From Chaunax sp. Z400 (Eukaryota > Chordata > Actinopteri > Lophiiformes > Chaunacidae): a stretch of DNA of 64,000 bases. The stretch is taken from assembly GCA_037577475.1 (NCBI GenBank), contig CM075184.1, positions 14,504,594-14,568,593 on the forward strand. Direction: 5' to 3'. A program made the position numbers and the translations under genes. The notes below the pieces were generated by a model. It was not told where the DNA came from. It saw only the letters and a program-made list of their open reading frames with translations, and ran no database searches. Below, piece by piece: positions 1 through 9,893 of the stretch; position 1 is the first letter of the stretch, and each line of letters begins with the position of its first letter.

Positions 1-86
1 ATTACCACAAGAAGAATGCACTCTGTTCGTACCCGATATTTGGTCACCCCGTATGAATTAGTTACCAGACTTAAAAGAATACTCAC

Positions 87-144
87 GTTGTGTTGAGCCT
101 GTTGCTGTATACGTCGACACCATGCGGGTATGCTCTGCTCTCAC
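87..144 (-). CDS. khdc4: KHDC4 coding exon 9
   Basis: The acceptor is cattctccag and the donor gtgagt. It encodes VRAEHTRMVSTYTATGSTQ and ends in phase 1. It corresponds to the VHAEYSRFV region that follows the second KH domain. The next exon lies to the left of this window. Confidence 0.85.
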
Positions 145-3100
145 CTGGAGAATGACAGAAAACAAAACCTTGGTAAGGAGCAAGATAACAATTTGCAAAG
201 GCAGTGTTGATTCATTTTCAACAGTTGAGTTGCATTGTGGGTAGGTGCAGAGCACTCCAAACCCATCTCTGGAGATGGGTGGTTCACACTACCACTTTCA
301 CTTTAGGAGGTGGGTATCAGTGAAGACTATATGCCTTAATAGTTTCACCTTCTTTAACCTCCCATCAGGCTTACAGTTCATTCACTTAGAGTCCACTTGT
401 GAGTAACGCTATCATTAACTTACAGTTTCCAGCAGGCTTTCAGTGAGTTTCTTCGCTGCCTCCAATCCAGCTGCATTTGGGTGGCTGTAAGACACAGAAG
501 GCCATTGTTAAATATGATCAAACAGATGGGGGGGGCAGAACTAACAGAGAGTGTACAGATAGAGTTATTAGCTTTCATATGCAAGCAGTGCTCTTAGATA
601 GCTGTTTCAGTGGCAAATAAAGCAAAACTGCTATTTAAATTAGTATGGCCTTTACACCAAGCATGTCAATTCTTGCACTGTTATGAATTTGCTAAAAGTT
701 GATAAGATTTAGGGGGAGGTTTGGGTAAAAGAATTTTCTATTCATTTAGTTCCATTTTATTTATTGTTTTCTGTTTGCCAATTCTGAAGAGAAAACATCC
801 TTTTCAAAACTTATGAAAATAAATACTCTGAGGACTGCAATTGTTGCTGATGGTTCTTGGTAAATTGGAATTTCATTTTGCACCAAGTTTGCATTCTCTA
901 ACAGATGGCTATCCAAATGATAAGTGACTTCTGTGCCCTCGGATTCTACTTTCCTTAGCTTAAACTGTTAGGTTTGTAGTGATTCCAGAAATATGACAAC
1001 AAAGTTGAATTAGAAACCTCACAGAAGTGATGAGTTTGCCAAAGGTAAGAATAAACATACCTGATGTAGACATAAAGAGGCTCAAAAGACTCTCGTTTTG
1101 ATGCTTGTTCAATGTAACCCGAGTTTTTTCCCCTGAGAAAGACTCGAGCCCCCGTCTCCGTCTGGATGTGACTCAGGTACGAACCTCCTGGACCCTCAAC
1201 CTTTTCATTCACATTGAATGAAGGCAACGCCTGGTCCAGACCCACAAAAATCTTTGTGTGCACAAAACTCTGAGGATAAGAAAAAATGTGACCCGTTATC
1301 AATGCCCTGCACATTTACTAATTTAACTTTGAGAGTAAAACAGATTTGTAAGCAGATGCAGACATCCAAGACTTTTCACTCTAGACCAGGGAGGTTCTCT
1401 CTGCTACTTAATTTGGGAGGTGGGTATCAGTGAAGGCAACATAGTCTTCATTTGCCTCACTTTCTTTACCTCCATGTGTAAAATCCTATTTTGACAAAAT
1501 ACGAAGCCACAGACAATCAATATTCACCACAAGACCCGAGATGCATAAGGAACTGTATACAATATAATTCCAATTTTTTTTTTGCATGCAAATAATTATT
1601 TTATGTGCAAATGTTACACACCTAAATGAATGACTAATGCTTTATCTGTGTTTCTATTTAATGTGCCTTGTAGTCTGCTAACTGTTTTTCAAGGAAAAAC
1701 GTGTCAAAAGTGCATTTGTGGTAATATGTGGTTGAAGACATTTCAGAGGACTTTGATAACTTAACCATCATTTCAGGATAAAACCAGAAAACATTCAAAC
1801 ATGGCCATTCATTTTTGTTCAACATAAACTTTTCTCAGAAATTCTGCAGTTCTATGAATATTACTAGCTCTATCAGCATCATCATCAATTACATTAAAAC
1901 TGCCTGCCTAATGTTGTGTGGGTCCCTTTGTTTTTAGGCGAGAAGTAAGAGTAACTTCCAAATGAATGCTAGGACCCAAGGCTTCTGAGCAGAACATTGC
2001 ACTGTGACAAGAGGATTGTTGTAATTAAACACATCGTTGTAATTAAACACATCGTTGTAATTAAACACAACTATTGAGTACAGTGTACCACTCATTTGTC
2101 TCTGTGGATATCATGTCTGCATACCCCTGAATGAGGAGCTGCAGGACGATGAACCTGGCCTGGCACTGAGTTCGTGTTGGTCATCCGTGGCACAGGTGAG
2201 GGAACGACGGGGCGGGGGGGCTGAGGGTATATTGTGAGTGGAGGCATTACAGGCACCTGTTTTCCTCCTGATGCTGCTGAAGCCCTCAACAGGTCCTCAG
2301 TGATGATCTCCTTTATCCTCATCACAGCCTCTGATGTTGCAGAAAAAATGTTTGGACATCAGCTTTAATCGATGCCCAGACACAAAGAAAAGGCTTTGGA
2401 CCGCTTATGACATTTGTGCATTAATTTAGATGAAGACAATGTCAGACTCTGCATATTGAGAAAATTAAAAAGTGCTACTTACTGTTGACCTGGTCTTGGT
2501 TTTTTCCTTGGACATGCAAATACAAAGGTCTTTGTCTAAAACAAAGCAAATGAGAAATGTCAGGGACAATACAGAACCTTTTCACTCATCTCTTATCTGC
2601 CCCCTCCACCATTATTATTTTAACACTCAAGAATTCATTTTGCATGGTGACTGAAGGTGCCGACTTCAATTCTAAATTACATGGACTTTACAGTCCTTGT
2701 AAATATGTTCACATTTTCTTGGCAAGCAATAAAAACATGAGCAATGTGGCAGCATATCAGATTATTATTCTACTAACATATTGCAATTACCCTATACCTT
2801 CTCTACCATCTGACATGATGTTAGCCATTCTTATAGAGTGATGTAAAACTGTAGTAAATTGAATATTACTTTTGAGGGACAAAATCTTGTCATGTCTTAA
2901 AAGACACATCCCAAGTCGATATTAAGGACGTGTGCGCCAAATAGTAGGCTATAGCCGTTATATTGTCAAGATACATTCAAGTCGAGTTGCAGCAGTCACA
3001 GGTTTCAAGGTAAAGAACTTGATGGTACATCACTGAACATGAACATTTGCATATAATATTGGTTTTACATGAAAAAAAAAGATGAATGGAGAATCTCCAT

Positions 3101-6100
3101 TACTCCTTGACTGCCTGTCAGATAGAGGAGCAGGTTCCACTGACACACATGCAGCAGAGGAAATAGCAGAGTGAATCGAGACATGTAGGATGGATCTCCA
3201 TACCTCAAAAACAAAGTAAAATCAGTCACGTGGGACTACTTTGGATACACAAAAAACCAACAAGGATTTGTCCTCGAGGATGGATACCCAGTTTGTGAGA
3301 AGTGTGGGTGCAAAGTGTCTGCTAATGGAGGAAACACGTCCAACTAGTTCACCCATCTTCATGAACAACATCCCTCTGTGCAGATCACAATGTGTGTCCC
3401 GTTCATGGCTTTAATCCTTAACAAAGAAACATGTGAACATTCAACATTCATGTGACTAGAGGGACTGAATCGATTGAAATTGGTCAGTTCATTTTCTACT
3501 AAAACTGAAACTATAGAGAAAGACATTTTCTTTACTTTTATTGAGGTAAACAAACACAGGTGTTTCTCTGTAAGATCATTTCCATGTTGTCAGACACTTA
3601 ATAACAAAATGAGCTTTTAAGTGGCGAAAACAAGTTGTTTATGTTTATGTGTATTACTTCCCCATAGGATTACGTTTTATGGCTCAGGTTTAAAAAATTC
3701 CCAGTTTCCATTTAAATGTCGATTATAAACAGGAGTGCGCATGCGTGGTAAAAATAAACGATGTGCGGCATGTATTAAAATAAGAAGCGCTTTGTGTACC
3801 ACCCCTGTGTACACTGTGTCTGTCTAAAAATGGATGGTGCCGTTTGGGGATTCCGTTGTGCATATTCTGTGTACCGCCCACATCCTTGAAAACTGCGCCA
3901 AGTCAGCTGATTGCATGGTCCCATACTGAGACATTAACTTGCTCCATTGTAAAGTTACTAAGCTTTTATTTACAGAAAGGGAGCGCAAAAAGAAGAGAAC
4001 AACTAAAAATTAAAGCTGCAAGCAGCGTTGAACAGGCCCTTGCACTCTGACGCTCGTCTGGGAGCAGCATCGGCCTCGCTGCTCTTCTCATGGAGGTAAA
4101 CACCACGCTGTATTTGCGTGTATCACGGACACTGATGGAAGGATTGAGATTAAACTTTTTTTGTCCACTATGTGGCGGTAGAGAGCCTCTAGTAATCTAC
4201 CTTTTATTTGTCGATATCCTGTGAAGACCACCCGATGAAAATTTTGAGTAAAACAAACAAATTTTGTCAAATGAGACATTTTTACATTTGCCAGCAGGTG
4301 GCGCTATCACTGTAACTGAATATTGCTGTCAAGGTGTCTTCAGGGCGAGACTTTCATTCAGCATATGACGGATGACATGTCTGCTTCAGATGAGAACCAG
4401 ACCAAAATTTTTTGTGCACCCGATTATAAAATATGCTATCCGAATTATTTATAACATGATATCATGGTATTTTCTGATACGATTATCATTTTGTGGAAAT
4501 CTCATACCATTGCAATCCTAATGCAAGTATTAATCCTGATTTAATATTGAGAGTAACAGAGTATCAACAGGATTCGGCTAAAAAGGATTAGGGGCTAAAA
4601 AGAATGATCAGGACAGCCTTTGTCTTAGCACATACCCTCCTTTTCCCTTTTCAGCTTCAGCCATAAAATGACCTTTGGTTGATACAACTGCTCCACTAAA
4701 CTGTCGGATCTGAAAAAGGTAAGAAGAAATTTGATTAAGACAGTAGAAAAGTTGTAGAGAGTATATTCAAAGTTGTTAAAGATTTTTCTTAACTTTTCTT
4801 CTTGCTTTCCCTCTTTCGTCATTACTTTGGTTTGTCAAATGTATGGATATGGCAACTTTCCACTTACTTCTTCCTGTGTCTTTCCTTTAGTAAGAAGGTC
4901 CCTGCAATTTAGCGGTACATCGTTTATGTCAACCTCTGTGACTACCATATCTTCTGCCGTGGCTGGCACAGGCACGTTTGGTGAAGTCTAAATGACATGA
5001 AAAATGAGAAAAAAATTGTAAGTCCTTCAATGAGTGCAAGAACAAGAGACAATATACAGTTATTAACTTTTAAAATCATGTGAACCTTAGCAAGTAATGG
5101 TGGAGGAGTCAACAGCTTTCCTTTAGCCATTAACATGGCATTTATTTTAGCAGCCATGGCCGCAGCCATTTCAACTCCTCCCTGAGGTGCTGCCTTTTCT
5201 CCTGGTTGTGGTGGCTGGGACATTGTGCTGTTTGAATCAGCTGTGCGGACTACTCCTGATAAAGAGACAGAGTGGCCGGCATTTTCACTAGTCCTCTGCT
5301 GCTTCACATTTACACTCTGTTTAGGCTGGGCTGGCTGATCCCAACGGCTGGTAAGGCACCTGAGAATAAAACAACAAGCAAAATATTAAATATAAATCTC
5401 CTAACAATTCATTTTACAAAAAAATTCATAAATAGTACAAATTCGATAGACTTTTATCTTGACGATTAATGTTCTTACATGAGTGCCAAAACAACTTTAT
5501 CATTAAAATGGCAGCTTCATTGCGTCCAACTGAATACTTTTGGACCGAGGTGATTGATAATCAGATCAGAAGCCAGTAAAGCTTGTTGATTGTGGTTTGG
5601 GAAATGAAGGAGAAGCTCAGAGAATATAAATTGGCACCCTTCATGTTTTCTCTGTCCTAGTAATGTTTGTTTGCACATACGTGACACGTGAAAAACTGAA
5701 TGGAAAATATTCAATATTTCACACTACAATGGAAACGTAAGGGGAAGTCTTTACTGTGGTACCACACTTAAGGACATGTCATACAGATAGTGAAGCTTTT
5801 ATACTCTTAAAATCCTACGGTGATAAAATCGCCGTCTTTTACGATTAAGCTAAAGCATGTTTAAACACAATTTACTGGCGTACGAGTTATTAGCCTGCTT
5901 AACAAACAAAAGCCAAAGTTAGCTAGCGATGACTCTCTCAAGCTACGGCTAAGATTGCTAACTTCGCAGCTAACTGGTTCTAGATGTTATATTACCAAAA
6001 ATCCCTTTACGACTTGAAGAAACATACACGAGTATTCTGATACACTCAAGCCGGCCAAAGTTACTGATGTTGTTTTAGGCACACATATGATAGCACACAA

Positions 6101-6334
6101 GCTAACATTATCAGCTCACAAACATGTATGCTAACGTTACCCTCTCTGACTATTTCACATTCAGCTAACAGATTGACAAACACCATTTCTAGCGTTAGCT
6201 TAGCTGGCTAGCTTTCTCGTCGGTGCAAATATGCGATGTTTAGTTAGCTCGTATGTTTCTCAAGTTACCAAATTTATCCATTAAAAACTTTTAAAAGAAT
6301 CTTACGGTGTTTGTCCAGTCATCCCCGAAGACAT
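87..6334 (-). CDS. khdc4: KHDC4 (KIAA0907/BLOM7) KH-domain RNA-binding protein, 5' part of gene, 9 coding exons, 3' end outside window
   Basis: Joined in phase, nine exons encode the first ~357 residues: 6306-6334, 5086-5347, 4868-4987, 4636-4709, 2483-2535, 2125-2330, 1061-1269, 424-484 and 87-144. The product begins MSSGMTGQTPRWDQPA and carries the family signature AAAMAAKINAMLMAKGKL. A first KH-type region (about residues 110-190) includes DINDVPLNCRDLLTKG and QRPLYLHVQG. A second KH region (about 250-345) includes FVGLDQALPSFNVNEKVEGP, with a GPGG loop, and ends in LEAAKKLTESLLET. Known family role: nuclear protein that binds spliceosomal factors and affects pre-mRNA splicing and 5' splice-site choice. 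The proline-rich C-terminal half should lie left of base 1. The end of exon 2 is uncertain by 18 bases. The gene sits downstream of pde8a on the same strand and hosts two guide-RNA candidates. Family identity is very secure; exact exon ends come from reading splice consensus and phase. Confidence 0.93.
233..367 (-). ncRNA. Candidate box H/ACA guide RNA in KHDC4 intron 8 (SCARNA4-like, U2 snRNA U41)
   Basis: This ~135-nt minus-strand segment folds as two hairpins. In the 5' hairpin GGAGGT pairs with ACCTCC and a GTGAA/TTCAC upper stem sits above an internal pocket. In the 3' hairpin GGTAG pairs with CTACC, with an apical stem CCCATCT/AGATGGG. It ends CCC-ACA-ATG, an ACA box three bases from the end. 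Pocket strands AAAGAA and GATAC complement U2 snRNA GUAUC and UUCUU on either side of U41. The hinge (AAAGTGA) deviates from ANANNA. Human KHDC4 is known to host SCARNA4 and SNORA42, which supports the reading. The call comes from manual folding; the ends are approximate. Confidence 0.7.
424..484 (-). CDS. khdc4: KHDC4 coding exon 8
   Basis: The acceptor is gtcttacag and the donor gtaagtt. It encodes SHPNAAGLEAAKKLTESLLE plus T, the C-terminal helix of the second KH domain. It is too short to appear as a simple open reading frame but fits phase and homology. Confidence 0.9.
485..1060. other. KHDC4 intron 7
   Basis: A 576-base AT-rich intron. I see no coding segment, guide-RNA fold or recognisable repeat in it. 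Confidence 0.6.
1061..1269 (-). CDS. khdc4: KHDC4 coding exon 7 (second KH domain)
   Basis: The acceptor is ttatcctcag and the donor gtatgttt. It encodes SFVHTKIFVGLDQALPSFNV, then NEKVEGPGGSYLSHIQTETG and ARVFLRGKNSGYIEQASKRE. This is the most strongly conserved KHDC4 segment, and the GPGG sequence is the KH GxxG-type loop. It ends in phase 2 within a serine codon. Confidence 0.95.
1344..1476 (-). ncRNA. Candidate box H/ACA guide RNA in KHDC4 intron 6 (SCARNA4-like, U2 snRNA U41)
   Basis: This ~133-nt minus-strand RNA is related to the intron 8 copy. Its 5' hairpin has a GGAGGT/ACCTCC base and a GTGAGGC/GCCTTCAC upper stem. Its hinge AAATTA fits ANANNA exactly. In the 3' hairpin AGCAGA pairs with TCTGCT, followed by TT-ACA-AAT (ACA box three bases from the end). 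Pocket strands AAAGAA and GATAC are complementary to U2 snRNA on either side of U41, and about 14 nt separate the pocket from the H box, the usual spacing. No clear CAB box was seen, so Cajal-body targeting is inferred from the U2 target only. Confidence 0.75.
2018..2069. repeat. 18-bp tandem repeat, about 2.8 copies
   Basis: The unit GTTGTAATTAAACACATC is repeated almost three times without mismatch in KHDC4 intron 6, just downstream (on the gene strand) of exon 6. Confidence 0.9.
2125..2330 (-). CDS. khdc4: KHDC4 coding exon 6
   Basis: The acceptor is caacatcag and the donor gtatgc. It encodes KAVMRIKEIITEDLLRASAA, completing the first KH domain, followed by a proline-rich linker (PPLTIYPQPPRPVVPSPVP) and GQVHRPAAPHSG. 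It ends in phase 0. Confidence 0.9.
2483..2535 (-). CDS. khdc4: KHDC4 coding exon 5
   Basis: The acceptor is gttttag and the donor gtaagtag. A short 53-base exon encodes QRPLYLHVQGKNQDQVN when read in the phase left by exon 4. The other frames give no family resemblance. Confidence 0.88.
3201..3380 (+). pseudogene. BED-type zinc finger fragment of a hAT-superfamily transposase (broken)
   Basis: The plus-strand frame starting at 3201 reads Y-L-K-N-K-V-K-S then VTWDYFGYTKNQQGFVLEDG and YPVCEKCGCKVSANGGNTSN. A TAG stop (3336-3338) stands where leucine is normal, followed by FTHLHEQHPSV. This is a BED finger: an aromatic W-x-Y-F start, C-x2-C, the N-T-S-N-L pattern and H-L-x3-H. Such fingers begin hAT transposases and ZBED proteins. 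No catalytic domain follows and the frame is interrupted, so it is a dead fragment inside KHDC4 intron 4, in the opposite orientation to the gene. Confidence 0.8.
4005..4440. repeat. Probable dispersed repeat in KHDC4 intron 4
   Basis: The stretch starting near AATTAAAGCTGCAAGCAGCG and running through GGTGGCGCTATCACTG resembles, from memory, a repeat found widely in teleost genomes. I cannot name the family, and the edges are approximate. Confidence 0.35.
4636..4709 (-). CDS. khdc4: KHDC4 coding exon 4
   Basis: The acceptor is tttttcag and the donor gtatgt. It encodes IRQFSGAVVSTKGHFMAEAE then KGKG, ending in phase 2. This is the core of the first KH domain, corresponding to the SGAAVSTRG region of mammals. 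Confidence 0.9.
4868..4987 (-). CDS. khdc4: KHDC4 coding exon 3
   Basis: The acceptor is tttag and the donor gtaagtgg. Forty codons encode TSPNVPVPATAEDMVV, then TEVDINDVPLNCRDLLTKGK and TQEE, the lead-in to the first KH-like domain. Phase is 0 at both ends. Confidence 0.9.
5086..5347 (-). CDS. khdc4: KHDC4 coding exon 2
   Basis: Acceptor ttaccag precedes 5347. The exon encodes RWDQPAQPKQSVNV, then a Ser/Gln-rich linker and the conserved AAAMAAKINAMLMAKGKL helix. Two weak donors keep phase: AAG|gttcac after 5086, or AAA|gttaat after 5068. Both leave frame 0, so the protein differs by six residues. The start and frame are solid; the 3' edge is not. Confidence 0.8.
5348..6305. other. KHDC4 intron 1
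   Basis: A 958-base intron with short GCTAGC/GTTAGC-rich stretches typical of fish first introns. I see no coding segment or clear RNA gene. Confidence 0.5.
6306..6334 (-). CDS. khdc4: KHDC4 coding exon 1 (start codon)
   Basis: The start ATG is at 6334-6332, with G at -3. The exon encodes MSSGMTGQT plus two bases of a proline codon and ends at a gtaag donor (6305). The join to exon 2 gives TPRWDQPA, which parallels the KWDQPAP segment near the N-terminus of mammalian KHDC4. A second in-frame ATG lies four codons downstream and could also be used. Confidence 0.8.
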
Positions 6335-6520
6335 AGCACCACACCACTTAATCCGCAGTAAAATTAAAACAGTTTCTAATCCAGTTGACGTTGAACGACG
6401 GTAGCCATCCGTCTGCTCTCTCTCCCTCTGGCGCCGGCGATTCTTTGTGACGACTTGTCGCAAAGTCTGACTTTGCGGAAGTTGAGCTGTTCTTATGTTA
6501 TACAACAGTCTGGAATAATT
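6335..6520 (-). promoter_or_regulatory. Probable KHDC4 promoter and 5' UTR
   Basis: The segment upstream of the KHDC4 start is locally CpG- and GC-rich (GGCGCCGGCG near 6430). On the gene strand it contains AACTTCCGCAAAG (6473-6485), an ETS-family type CTTCCG motif common in housekeeping promoters. No TATA box was seen. The transcription start is not determined. Confidence 0.45.
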
Positions 6521-8319
6521 TTACATGTGACATCAAGTGGAAATGGTCAGAGAAGAGATGTCACCTAATATTACAAATCGACACAGGATTTTCAGACAAT
6601 TGATACAAAAAGTATGTCTAAGTGTTGAAAAATCACCAAACCCTTAGGCCCTCTTGTTAAAGAGTTCATGGCCACATCCGGATTAACCTGTTAGTTGGTC
6701 CTGGAGAATAGTGCAGAGGTTTATTAGAGGTCTGCTGGTAGGTCAGTGACAGTCTTCCCAGACATCATCTGACTAATAGCTCCTGTGTGGTCGCGCTGGT
6801 GGCCGTCCATCATGATGCTGGCTGGTTCAGGTGAGTTAATTAAGGAGCTCATTAGCTAACATTAACTCATCCATCCGATGTCAGACTGGTAAACTTACTT
6901 CAGTTTGGGTAAAGGGTTTAAATGCATGTTTAAACGAGGTCACCATATTTATCTTTTATTTCACTGTAATATTAACCAATTTGAGGCCGGAAACATTTGC
7001 TTATAATTATCACCTGACCCTGTGTTTACTGTCTGCACTGACAGAGACGAACATCAAATAAGACTGCAGCAGTCATAGCTCAGATAAAATAAGTGATACA
7101 GGTCATGATGAGATGGGGAGAAAAAGAAAGAGAGAAGGTGATGAAGATGATGAGAAAAGAAGAGCAGGTACTGCCCACCCTTACCAGGATAGGATCAGCT
7201 TTATGTCCCTGTGCTGTTCAACACAAACTGACCTGATCACATTCAAACAATGTAGGCCTGATTACAACAGAGATTTATGTTCTTTGGTCATTACAGTGGA
7301 GCCTATAGGCTCAATATAACAACAACAACACAAACCTAGCATAATTATAGAGTCATAATATTATTATTGTCTGACTATATTATAGTATAACACATCTTCC
7401 ATATGTTTATGTACACATTTCTGTAATTCAGATCCAAAATGATGCAAACTCAAACACAATGATTAAAGTCTGGATTTCACCTTTGTTCAGCTGTCTGGTT
7501 TATACAGATTACAAACTGTAGCATCACTCTCACAGATAGCATAGTTTGTAATCGCTCTGCTCACAATTGTTTATCTCCATCAGAACTGTTACATCACAGT
7601 CTTTTTTTCAAGGCTGAATGTGGGCCAGTTTCATTGAATGGAAAGTGTGACTGTAGGCTACTTTAATAAAGAGTTCAGGCAGCAGTCCTCTTAGAACCAC
7701 ATGGAACAGTTTGTTTGCAGAGATAATGTGGCATGAAGAGTGCATATAATGAATGACCAGACAGTATTTATTCTACACAAACCAATCTGTATAGGTATCT
7801 TAATTAACTTAACTTATATGTTAATATCGAACTAAAAAACACTGAAATGTCAAAGAGGAAAGACATTGCCATAAGAAAACTGAAAATAGTTATTATTTGT
7901 TCAAATGCTTAAAACAACCCATATATTTATGTTTAGCTGATGGACCTCTAGTAGCAGTGTGAATTATTGACTCTTGTTTTCGGAACATTACTGTGGAAAA
8001 TCTTTTGCAACGCAAAACTTTGAAGGTCAAGAAACAGATTTAGAGATGGAAGACAAGATCAGCCAACAGCCAACATTGTCTTCTTTAATCATGACCACTG
8101 TCATTTTCAATAGTTGTCAAGCCAAACCTTTAAACCTACAGTGCAGGACTACGACGTACAAATGAACATCCATTACATTCAAGCCCTTGCCAAATGAGTT
8201 CACACAATGCTGATGAATTTTATCACTACCAAAATAATCTCTCTTTATTTCACAGTACCAAAGTTTTAAAATGTGGAGTCTGTGTCAAGTTTTACTCGCT
8301 GATCCACCAGTAGCGATGC

Positions 8320-8348
8320 GTGCTAGGTCAAGACTATTGACCTAGCAC
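8320..8348. repeat. Perfect 12-bp inverted repeat, 5-base loop
   Basis: GTGCTAGGTCAA and TTGACCTAGCAC flank GACTA. No function is evident from the sequence. Confidence 0.9.
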
Positions 8349-9817
8349 AAATAGTATTACAAATAGGAGTATGATGGAACGTATGGTGTTAAAAGCATGT
8401 TGATCGTTTAATGACTAATTGCCAGAAGGGGGAGAAAAAAGTTCTGCAATGCAAGTTTAAATTGCGAATATGTAAGTTTTGAAGGAACCACACATTCATC
8501 CTTTCTCAGATAAACAGTTGAATAGATAAGCAAGAAATTATACCCTTCATCACTTCAATACATTCAGGCCTTGTTCACACCCATTTTGCACAATTTGCAT
8601 TTTCCTCTGCGCGTTGGCTTCTTCAGATGGTGTTTGAGGTCACTGTAATGGAGATTTTTGAAAAGGCATGCTCAGGTACAGATTTTTACAAACAGGTTTC
8701 TTTGTATCCATGTGGTCTCATAAATGCATGAAACACACGATTGTAAAAAGGATATTACTACATGGGCTCAGGTACACTAAACACCACCAATCCATCATAT
8801 CTTTTGCTTCAATTCAAAATACTGAAAACCTTAAATGGAAACTTGGCCCTTTTTTGTCACTAAGATAATTCAAAGTAAAACTAAAAACCTAAAGAGGTAG
8901 TTAGCTAAACAGAATAAATATTGATTAATGAGTGAAAGGAGACATAAGTAAGAAGAAAGACAGTCAATCATAGCGGGAAACAGACTGCAAACTTATAATT
9001 GACATTATTTTATTTTTCATTGAATAGTTTCTAATTTTTTTCCGTGCCTTCAGACCAAGATGTGAATCAGAAGGAACAAACAAATCCCCTGATTGAGTGT
9101 ACAATTCTGTCATAGGAGAGAAACAAAGATAACTGTGGTCAACACATCTTATTAACCATCATTTGCTTAGCTGTTATGGCATTATATACTGTTTAAAGAG
9201 GAAATATTCTTAATAAGCAACAATCTTTAACATATATTAGTATCCTAATCTGAAACCAGTCTCAAACAAAAAGCTGTTCCCTGGGTCTGTGCACAAGGAT
9301 GTTGGACAAGTGGCCAAAATAGAATGATGTTAGATCAATATCATTGTAAGCTGTCCTCTAGGAGACTGCTTAAAGACAGTGATAGACAACTCTGCAATCC
9401 ACATCCTTCTTAACCATTTAGTTCTCTGTATACATGCATCTTCATGGCCATCCAATTCACAGGTATTCAGATAGCTTTAATGGTTGATCTCCTTTGCTGC
9501 AAATCCAGTGTAAAATTCATTGTCTATAAAAATATTGAGATTTACTTGAACATAACCTTCTTACTATGTTATAATAAAAACTCCAGATGTCCGTTGCAGT
9601 TGCACGGTGGGATGTACTGTATAAATATTGTATAAAATAAGGCAGTCTTTTCAGTAGGATAAACCAGATACAAAAATTTCTGGGAGAAAAAATTTTCAAG
9701 TCCAAAATGTTTTCACATATATCTGCTGTTGCCAAATGTCAAGCGGTTTACAGCATTAAACCAAGAGTCGGGGATTGTTGCAACAATGAAGACACCCACG
9801 CACCCTCACCTACACCC

Positions 9818-9820
<3 letters not shown>

Positions 9821-9856
<36 letters not shown>

Positions 9857-9893
9857 GCACGCACGCACACACACACATACACACAAACACACA
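9821..9893. repeat. (CA)n microsatellite, interrupted
   Basis: A CA dinucleotide run with GC and TA interruptions, lying in the probable pde8a 3' UTR. Confidence 0.95.

Larger units (their letters stand above)
2536..4635. other. KHDC4 intron 4
   Basis: A ~2.1-kb intron. It holds a hAT-type BED zinc-finger fragment (3201-3380) and a probable dispersed repeat (about 4005-4440). No other exon that fits phase and the KHDC4 family was found in it. Confidence 0.6.

Noticed and set aside
7113..7319. Plus-strand frame starting MGRKRKREGDEDDEKR
   Set aside because: A short Lys/Glu-rich frame from purine-rich sequence, with no splice or homology support.
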